Shown here: one piece after another, positions 19,858 to 26,249 of the stretch
Numbering within the stretch: position 1 is the stretch's first letter
Layout of the letters: each line of letters opens with the position of its first letter
Assembly (NCBI GenBank): GCA_019915135.1
Contig: JAHLMK010000055.1
Coordinates: 1-26,249, forward strand
DNA length: 26,249 bases
Direction: 5' to 3'
Source: Strobilurus pachycystidiatus
Taxonomy: Eukaryota > Basidiomycota > Agaricomycetes > Agaricales > Physalacriaceae
The notes under the pieces: model-generated
What the model was told of the DNA's origin: nothing
What the model saw: the letters and a program-made list of their open reading frames with translations, nothing else
Databases searched by the model: none
Position numbers and translations under genes: made by a program

Positions 19858-21048
19858 ATGGACAACCAAGGTTACTATATCTTCGAAGATGTTGGAAGGC
19901 TCAAATACCCATACCCAGACTTCTTCGGTCTGAGTGACGACGTGATCCATGGGATCTTCACGAGCGAGGTGTTGAGCGTCTTCGATCTCAATTCCGCGGC
20001 GCTCTGCAATCATGAACTCTACGACATAGTCAGGGACGTTCAATGGCGCCGCATCGATTTCCGCTGTCTAGAAAGTACAAGATCAACTTTCTATCTGGAA
20101 GACGAAGGCTCCATTTCTAGGCATGTCCGCGTTCTACGTTTCATCGACCTCCCCCCCGCCCAATGCGTTTATATCAAGGAAATCGTAGACCACACATGTG
20201 CCAACATCGCCTCCGCGCAACGCGTCGAGTCCCATTTTGTCTGGACGACGCTTCCAGACCACTCTGTTCCTATCCCTCTCGAACACGCTACAAACTGCTA
20301 TCGCGGTTTATATGCCATTCTATCTACCCTACTCCAATGGACGCCCATCGAATCGCGTAAATGTGACTCTTTAATCATATCCTACCAAACCGACGCGCGC
20401 ATCGACGAGGACCCTGTTGTCAACCACATCCCCACTCCTCTGATTGCCATGTGCGAAAAAAAAACCAGAGCACCTCTCAGTCCCCTTGTTTGGCCGTTAT
20501 GGGCATCGTGGGCTTTGCACCAGATCGATACAGTCCAACATATCAGCCTGACCGTCCCAGTCTCTCACATGCATTGCGCGCAAGTGTTCTACGACGTGGC
20601 TTCGGCAAATATTCGCGCCTTCTCCCTATCGTTTTCGGCTAGTAACGGTATGTAATTCGACGCGTGCAAGTCAAAACCTCACATCCGCACAGACGAAGCT
20701 TGTAAACCGTTCGAACTTCACGGTAGTTCCGCACTGAGAGAGTTGTATCTGCGAACATCCGGCGCGAACCTACAATTCGCGTATCAAACAATCCACACGA
20801 AATCCTTCGCTCACACACTCGACAAAGTCACCTTCTGTGTTCAGATGCGCGACGTTCCTCTGAACGCCACCCATTGGCATGATCTCATGACGGCCCTGGT
20901 TGACACTAGTTTCGAGCCGAACCTTGTCCTTGAGGTCAAGGGTTCATACGCCACCATGATGCTACTTGAACGGCAGGTCGACATCATCCAATCGTGGGCA
21001 AGAACCAAGTTTGGCGAACGCCTTTCTTGTTCGGTGGAGCGTGTCTGA
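19858..21048 (+). CDS. F-box-like protein, copy 4 (two exons, 381 aa)
   Basis: Exons 19858-20647 and 20693-21048 are joined by a 45-nt intron with GTATGT donor, CCTCAC branch-like site and GCACAG acceptor, giving 381 residues without a stop. ATG 19858 directly follows a pyrimidine-rich promoter tract. An F-box-like segment starts at residue 25 (LSDDVIHGIFTSEVLSVFDL). The remainder shows strand/helix units typical of this family, for example HVRVLRFIDL and DTVQHISLTVPVS. The intron lies at the position equivalent to that of copies 1 and 2, although overall sequence has diverged strongly. The protein is probably a member of the Agaricomycete F-box-like expansion; ubiquitin-ligase function is an inference. 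A polyadenylation-like AATAAA follows 49 nt after the stop. Confidence 0.75.
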
Positions 21049-21096
21049 ATTTCGAGGTCAGTCTCAGAATCCGTCGTTCGGAGGTCACTAAATGGA

Positions 21097-21102
21097 AATA
21101 AA
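21097..21102 (+). terminator. Polyadenylation signal-like AATAAA
   Basis: AATAAA lies 49 nt after the TGA at 21046-21048, a suitable position to direct 3' end formation of F-box-like copy 4. Confidence 0.4.
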
Positions 21103-21250
21103 TTGACAGATATTCAGTTTTGTTCAATTTTTTTTTGTACTCGACTCAATTGAATGCCATTCATATTCAAATATCCATGTACACATATATATGTACGCCA
21201 GAATACATGACGGCTTATTCTTCACCGTTCCCCCTTGCAGTTGTTGAATC

Positions 21251-22274
21251 ATGTCGACTTTCCGTGCCATTATCAACGGCGTTACTGTTTCTGGCTCACC
21301 ATGCTTTGCTCACCATCATACGATGTGTCCTCTCAGTATGGCTACTAAATTGTCTGTCGACAACACATCGCACGTCGTTGTTTTCATTGGTCAAAAACGA
21401 TACTCGTGCGAGATTCCGGTCGTGCCGACATCGTCTCTCACAGACAGAATTTTGTTGGGTACAAGTTGGCTCGACTCGATGTGGCGAAATGGGAACATTC
21501 TAGGTAGGATTTACTCGTTTTCATACCACCGAACTCTGACATGTGTAGTGCCGTTCGATGCCATCTACAATCTCTGCAATTCATTGATGGCTGTTAAAGA
21601 CCACGAGGAAGAGTTTATCATGAACATGACCGAAAAGAAATTGTCATGTTCTCTGTCGTCCCACGGCTTGCTGGGTCGTATCACGGGTACCTATACGTCT
21701 TTGGAGGATAAGCGAAAGATGTTACTGGACCATCTTCTCTTCGATCACTGTCGCAGAGGTGCGGGTCCAGTTTGCCGGTGCGTGAACTGTCTATGTACAT
21801 CGCATGGTCTCATAAGTCCAAAGCGAGCTATCCATCCAATGTTTCAGTGGTCATGTCTCTCCGGGCTATTGCGCGCTTTCCTCACTCTTGGCGTTCATAC
21901 CCCATGTCGATTCGTCTTGTCTAGCAACAATCGCTGCAGTATTCTGCACTACGCCGACGGATATCGATCTCTTCCATGCCGTCGACTCAGCTATACGGAG
22001 TCGTTTGACCTCTATGCATTACGGTCCGGTCGTTGGATCGCGCCCTTATTGGGCCGCTCACCTCTGTCGGCAGTTCTTTGAGAACGATGCTCGGTTCATT
22101 CAACGCTTCGCAGACGCTCATCGCATCGATACGAGAAACAAAGATCGCGATGCTTTGATTGGGGATGTTCTACGCCATGCGAGGGAAGGGCAATGTGCCG
22201 ACTATCGCGGTGTTGCGTCGACGTTCGTACCCATTGGCTGCCACGATTGGTTGATGTCAGAAGACAGGGAGTGA
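21251..22274 (+). CDS. Uncharacterised protein, three exons (306 aa)
   Basis: Exons 21251-21503, 21549-21758 and 21817-22274 give 306 residues ending at TGA 22272-22274. Intron 1 is 45 nt (GTAGGA, CTGAC branch point, TGTAG). Intron 2 is 58 nt (GTGCGG to ATAAG) and is chosen because it moves the frame into HVDSSCLATIAAVFC and on to the end; a donor at 21765 is possible. The N-terminal part has paired strands and the motif DRILLGTSWLDSMW (residues 65-78), which loosely recalls the ILG-x-x-W-L end of retropepsins, but no Asp-Thr/Ser-Gly active site is present, so I do not call a protease. Residues after 110 are helical (EDKRKMLLDHLLFDHC), and a BTB-like C-terminal region is conceivable but unproven. 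The family appears Agaricomycete-restricted. An AATAAA follows at 22378. Confidence 0.6.
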
Positions 22275-22377
22275 AGGAGTCGCTGTCATACATCATTCTT
22301 CCTTATTTCCATCCTAAGAACAGTCAAATTTTGATACCTCGAAAAGAAGTGTCGGTGTACAATAGTTGTTCATGTCG

Positions 22378-22383
22378 AATAAA
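22378..22383 (+). terminator. Polyadenylation signal-like AATAAA
   Basis: AATAAA followed by an A run lies 104 nt after the stop of the gene ending at 22274, a plausible 3' end signal. Confidence 0.4.
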
Positions 22384-22719
22384 AAAGTGACCCATTTCTT
22401 CACGATGTTCATCACACGTTACGGCGGTTCTGTAGACAGGGTGGAGCGACACTGAAACAATATATTGCAGGCCTTATAGACAGATTCATGGATTGTAAAG
22501 CGCGGCATGGATTAAAGATGTGTCTTGACATCTTCTTTTTCGGACAACGGTGGCACCTACCGCGTCAATTCAGTAACATGATGTATGTTATTGATGTATT
22601 CGCGTACCTTTCCATCCACTCCTCATCTCCACATGTATCCTCGGTCGATACAGTCCTTGTACGGGCTAGGGTAAATCGGCGGAGCAGCGTCCTTGTTCGG
22701 TGGTATTGGATGTGATTGA

Positions 22720-22840
22720 CAGAACAGTTTGTTTGTCTTGGACCCACTGTCATTGTATACACATATGACATGGGCCCAGCCGTCGAGACGAATGATGCGG
22801 TGAGGAAGATAAAAGAGAAGAAGAAGAGTGTGTGACATCA
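22720..22840 (+). repeat. Dispersed repeat, copy B
   Basis: This is the second copy of the element at 1700-1815, in the same orientation. The core 22742-22775 differs from copy A at one of 34 positions, then drifts into related purine-rich sequence with TGAGGAAG and AAGAGTGTGTGACATCACG. Directly after it, TGATACCG is duplicated (22853-22868) and TTGCCGAA recurs at 22869 and 22880, which suggests slippage at the element's edge. Confidence 0.75.
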
Positions 22841-22892
22841 CGCCAGTGCCTGTGATACCGTGATACCGTTGCCGAAGTGTTGCCGAAATACC

Positions 22893-24188
22893 GATGACAA
22901 TGCCAAGGGACTGAAACGTGCTCGATCGTGGTTTGGTTTTCAATCAGTGACGTTGCACATCGCACTCATCCACTCTCGCTCGAGCTACGTGTGTTGACGA
23001 CTCTGATCTCTGTCTAACTTTCTAGCAGCGAACAATGTCTTGCAGTAACTCAAGACAATATTTTGCGCCAAACAACTATCCCTCGCGACGAAACTAACTA
23101 TGGGCGCGTATACACGCTTGTACGTTCCGACCATGAATCTTTCTTGTCCCTTGACTGTCTCATCATGAGCCTGCTCCGCCGTACGAGCCTCCTCTTCGTA
23201 ATATCTCCGCGTACCTGGACGGCCACCAGTATTACCCATACTGAGTATCACTCGAGATGGAAGTATGACCTGAGGATACCAGAAGTCTCGCATCGGCCAT
23301 CCAAAACTTAAAATCACACCGGTTGGTACTATTTTCATCTATCCTTCCTCAAAATTAACGCCTGAATAGAAGAATAACTCAACATCCCTACCTATCCTCG
23401 TTTTCACTGCGTCAGGCGCTAGCAAGCAACATACTGGATGGTCTAGAAAACTTTTTCAACGGGGTATTTCAGCATGGCATCATTAATTTGCATCCGGCGT
23501 GCATGTATTTGTGAACACGTACGTCCGAGCCGCTACTTTTATTCACGGTTTTCACGTCAACTAACGATATTCAGTTCGTCCTGTATTGACTTGACATATC
23601 GGAATTTATGTGCATCATTCAATCCATTGATCTGCATATGCCCAGAACTTAAAGCACAACTACTACGAAATGCATCGCGATATCTACCAGGCGAACTCAA
23701 CAGTTCCGATATCGTCTTCAGGACATGCCCGCCCGGGACTCCTTTTTTTGGACTGCGTCGAAACTGAATTGCGGACGATACGAATGACTCAAGACAACGC
23801 AGACGCCAGGCGCGCTTCTCGATCGTTCCCATACCGAGATGGGGTGGCATTTTCTCAGTGGTACTGGGATATCATACGTGAGATACATCTAACCTTGTCA
23901 CCACGCCCACCCTGTGGTAACCCGACTCCCCCTCCACGTCCTACCCCCCTGCACTTTCCCCTATACCCCTACAGTCACCTCTTTTGTCACCGAATCCGTA
24001 CCATGGCTCTCCAACCCACCCCTCGTCCCCGTCCTATTCGCACGCGGAGCCACAATCACACGTGCAGGTGACGATTATCGTGTCAACTGTGCGCATGTCG
24101 GACCGACTAGGGGATATATATAGAGGGAAGTAGGGGGGGTGAGATGAGATAGGGTGTGGTTGTTATATGTGGAAGTTGTGAGGGAGAA
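22893..24188. other. Mostly non-coding stretch
   Basis: Open frames on both strands between 22985 and 23850 contradict each other and show no domain. From 23917 to 24000 the plus strand is strongly C-rich, and ATG 24003 follows in a good context (ACCATGG), opening a 22-codon frame rich in Pro and Arg. This could be the promoter and first exon of a gene cut off by the following nucleoporin fragment, but nothing continues it convincingly. Confidence 0.4.
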
Positions 24189-24233
24189 GGGGATCAAGTT
24201 GGGGAGAAGGGGGGGAAGGGGGGGGGAGGTGGG
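24189..24233 (+). repeat. G-run tract, potential G-quadruplex
   Basis: Several runs of 3-9 guanines occur within 45 bp (GGGG, GGGG, GGGGGGG, GGGGGGGGG, GGG), separated by short spacers, and a G7 run lies at about 24133. This satisfies the usual four-run pattern for G-quadruplex formation on the plus strand. Confidence 0.7.
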
Positions 24234-24960
24234 AAGAACGCGGGAGGTATCTCCCAAGTCGAACTCTCGTCCATCCATCTCCTGGCTGGGCGGCGCTACG
24301 GGACGTCCAGGAGCACCGACGCTCGCAGAGGAGCGCATCAGGTCATCTGCCGACGCCGAACCATCAGACGAAAACGACGGAGCAGGTGATGAGGACGCGG
24401 CTGGCGCTGCAACGGGAAGACAGCCGAATACTTGCTTGCCATCTCTGTTGGACTCAGGCGGAGTACTCGGCGCATCACAAAACCCGAAGACACTACCGAA
24501 ACTGTTGCTGTAGGGAGCCGCCGCAGATGCAGTATTGATGGGAGGGTGGAGGGGGCAAGAGTTTGACAGGGTCCGGTGTTCCCCCACTGCTCTGCCGAAA
24601 AGAGAAAGATGGCTTGGGCGTTTATTCCTTGGCATCGAGAGTCAGAAGAAAACTGGGGCCGAATGCGAGGGGTCTCGGTGCATGACTAGTGGTCGACGAT
24701 GAAGAACCATCAAACGCGATCATAGGCTTCAGCGTTGTGTTTTTATTGGGCGTCGTTGCCTGTGAAGCAGACAAGGATTGGAAAGGGGCGCTAGCATCTG
24801 CTGGCTCCCGCTGGTCGAAGCTGAACGATGACGAAGCAGGGGTGGACGTGGAAGCTGGCGCAGATGCTGGTTGTCCTGAACCGAAAGGAGAACCCGAACG
24901 CCCACACGATGGCAATGAGTGCCACATACATATACGCGGCCAATACCAACGCAAACGATA
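24234..24960 (-). pseudogene. FG-repeat nucleoporin fragment, decayed
   Basis: The minus strand reads as Ala/Pro/Ser/Thr-rich sequence with FG motifs spaced as in nucleoporin FG domains: SPFGSGQPASAPASTSTPAS, LAFGPS, NSFGSVFGF, KQVFGCLPVAAPAASSSPAP, and PKPSFSF in another frame near 24600. Several expected FG or GG positions now read FD, DG or SD (SFSFDQ, IAFDGSSSS, SFSSDGSAS), as expected from G-to-A change of a Gly codon. The frame is broken near 24560-24640. FG domains line the nuclear pore and bind transport receptors. Which nucleoporin this was (Nup1/Nup2/Nup60-like or other) cannot be told. The pattern could also arise from another low-complexity protein, but FG spacing makes a nucleoporin most likely. 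Confidence 0.6.
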
Positions 24961-25355
24961 AGTCTTTGCTTGTTAAGGAAAGCAAAAAATGACAAGTACG
25001 TCCCTCACCTGCGAACCATATCCTTGCCTTTCTTCATCAAGATTGTCAGTCGCCGCCCTGTGTACGTCCCACCCACGATGGCATATTAAGCGTACGCGTC
25101 CCCGCCACGAACGTTGACCGCGCCCCGTACCATCCTACTCGTCGCCGTCCTGTACGGTAAATTTGTATCCATCAAATTCGATTCGTTTGGAGACGCGCGT
25201 CGAACCCACGGAGAGTTGATCGGCGCAACATGAGTACGACGTGGCGAGAGAGAACGCGGGGACGATGTCATCGCTCTGTAAGCGATGGGATTGCTAACAG
25301 CCATTGATCATATCTTAGCTTTCACTCTCACCACCACCTCAAAGCACACCTCAAG
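24961..25355. other. Intergenic, no gene seen
   Basis: Possible 5' remainder of the nucleoporin fragment on the minus strand up to about 24995. A minus frame at 25086-25304 is Arg/Ser-rich and unrecognised. The last 40 bases (CACCACCACCTCAAAGCACA) look like a 5' leader for the gene at 25356. Confidence 0.35.
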
Positions 25356-26063
25356 ATGAAGATCTTCCAGTAAGTCTTCTCCTCATTCCTCAGTGGTCTG
25401 CTGTGCTGAATTTTGGACAGAAAAATTCACAATTTCATCATGGGCATGTGTATGCCTAGGTAAGTTTTGTATTTTTTACTTGCTTCCAAATTCGTCGTGC
25501 TCACGGCTCCAAGCGCCGCCGATCAGCAAGATACCGACGCTGGTTACGAATTGGACCCCATCGACATCCCGGGGATCGAGGAACGGGTGAGCGGGAGCAT
25601 GTCTGCTCGTCCATCGGATTCCGGATTTGAACGCCGATGGTTTAGAGCATTCGTGACGCCGCCGTACTTGCTGGCGCCGTGTGCGCTGACGATTACGGAT
25701 TGGGAAACAAGGTGCGTTATAGTTTGTATCTTGCGTGGCGCAGGCTAAATGGCCGCGTCCAGAATTCTGCGCATCATCCCTATCCCGGAACTTCCGTGGC
25801 CAACAACGCCGACGCGAATCTTGGAGACGGACGCACGTCTGGGTACACCTCCGCGGCGAACATCGAGGACGATGGAAATGATACCGTTGCGGGACCCAGT
25901 GATCAACAGGTAAGTTTTTCATTCGTCTACATTTCTTCCACGTCATTCAACTAACTGCGACACCATATGTATTCAGGTCACCTTGAGGCGCCAACGCCTC
26001 ACGAATCGACGACGAATGAACACCTATCGAGGATACACGGAGGATGATGGCGATGTGGCGTAG
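25356..26063 (+). CDS. Candidate multi-exon gene, splicing uncertain
   Basis: ATG 25356 (MKIFQ) follows an A/C-rich leader and runs into a GTAAGT donor at 25370. Further strong sites are acceptor 25420, donor GTAAGT 25460, possible acceptor 25530, donor GTGCGT 25712 with acceptor 25743 or 25762, and a clear final intron 25910-25976 (GTAAGT, CTAAC, TTCAG). A reading consistent with these gives a short N terminus, an acidic part (DTDAGYELDPIDIPGIEERV), a hydrophobic middle (FVTPPYLLAPCALTITDW), a Gly/Asn/Asp-rich part and a basic-then-acidic tail RRQRLTNRRRMNTYRGYTED ending at TAG 26061. The 25712 intron is the weak point: 32 nt is very short, while 51 nt leads to an early stop. I recognise no family. 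The number of good splice sites on one strand is the main support. Confidence 0.4.
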
Positions 26064-26205
26064 ATTTTCTTGAGCACGTTTGCATGACGCAGAAAAATTT
26101 GTATATACATATCTCCAATAACGCACTCGTATTCATCTTGTATCCTGTATGCCGTATCAATCGTAAACTTCGTAAATTTTGAATAGTGCGGGCGTGCACT
26201 GCTTT

Positions 26206-26242
26206 GGGCCGGTCGGTTTCGGGTTCCGCCGCGCGCCGGCCC
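26206..26242. repeat. GC-rich inverted repeat at window edge
   Basis: GGGCCGG at 26206-26212 and CCGGCCC at 26236-26242 form 7-bp perfect arms around a GC-rich 23-nt loop, following AT-rich 3' flanking DNA. It may be the end of a DNA transposon continuing past the window, or simply a hairpin. Confidence 0.4.
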
Positions 26243-26249
26243 TTCCAGT

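Noticed and set aside
21251..21503. Retropepsin or retrotransposon protease
   Set aside because: The ILLGTSWL motif resembles the end of retropepsins, but there is no Asp-Thr/Ser-Gly active site and no reverse transcriptase or integrase nearby.
22985..23338. Minus-strand open frame of 117 codons
   Set aside because: It is Arg-rich and unrecognised, and overlaps an equally plausible plus-strand frame; nothing decides for a gene.
1..26249. CRISPR arrays, tRNA or rRNA genes
   Set aside because: No regularly spaced repeat-spacer pattern, cloverleaf-like segment or ribosomal sequence was noticed; the only tandem array is the direct minisatellite at 1884-2110.

Overview
The window looks like nuclear DNA of a mushroom-forming basidiomycete (Agaricomycetes). 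The evidence is the gene architecture: reading frames join cleanly only after removal of very short introns (about 45-67 nt) with GT donors, CTGAC/CTAAC-like branch points and AG acceptors. The recognisable proteins are eukaryotic (cytoplasmic dynein heavy chain, gamma-tubulin complex protein, FG nucleoporin), and the rest resemble fast-evolving protein families that are multicopy in this class. No rRNA, tRNA, CRISPR array or bacterial signal was seen. All family assignments come from reading the translated sequence; no search was run.

Layout. 1-2358 holds no convincing gene. It contains short tandem duplications, one copy of a dispersed repeat (core 1718-1751) and a 61-62 bp minisatellite (1884-2110) lying in the promoter of the first gene. 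2359-13441 is a compact block of lineage-specific genes: a 924-residue protein of unknown function; a small minus-strand protein (5701-6120); an F-box/LRR-like protein (6557-7898); a four-exon nucleotidyltransferase-fold-like gene (8023-9109); two more F-box-like copies (9536-10930 intact, 11079-12392 with one frameshift); an F-box remnant (12452); and a second small protein (12909-13441) that may be related to the minus-strand one.

13935-19260 is a graveyard of housekeeping genes. A gamma-tubulin complex component 2 (GCP2/Spc97-type) fragment on the minus strand is joined head to head, at 14885-14891, to a fragment of cytoplasmic dynein 1 heavy chain on the plus strand. Both have lost their 5' parts exactly at the junction. 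The dynein copy still has at least three introns but carries many stops, frameshifts and an internal deletion. 19858-22274 returns to intact lineage-specific genes: a fourth F-box-like paralogue and a three-exon gene of unknown function. 22275-25355 is mostly non-coding, with a second copy of the dispersed repeat, a G-run tract and a decayed FG-nucleoporin fragment on the minus strand. 25356-26063 is a plausible multi-exon gene with uncertain splicing, followed by a GC-rich inverted repeat at the window edge.

How it fits together. The region reads as a gene-poor, rearranged part of a fungal chromosome where rapidly duplicating families (F-box-like, nucleotidyltransferase-like, small WxG proteins) sit among truncated, decaying copies of cytoskeletal and nuclear-pore genes. 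The best candidates for something undescribed are the nucleotidyltransferase-fold gene, its co-clustered partners and the 924-residue protein.
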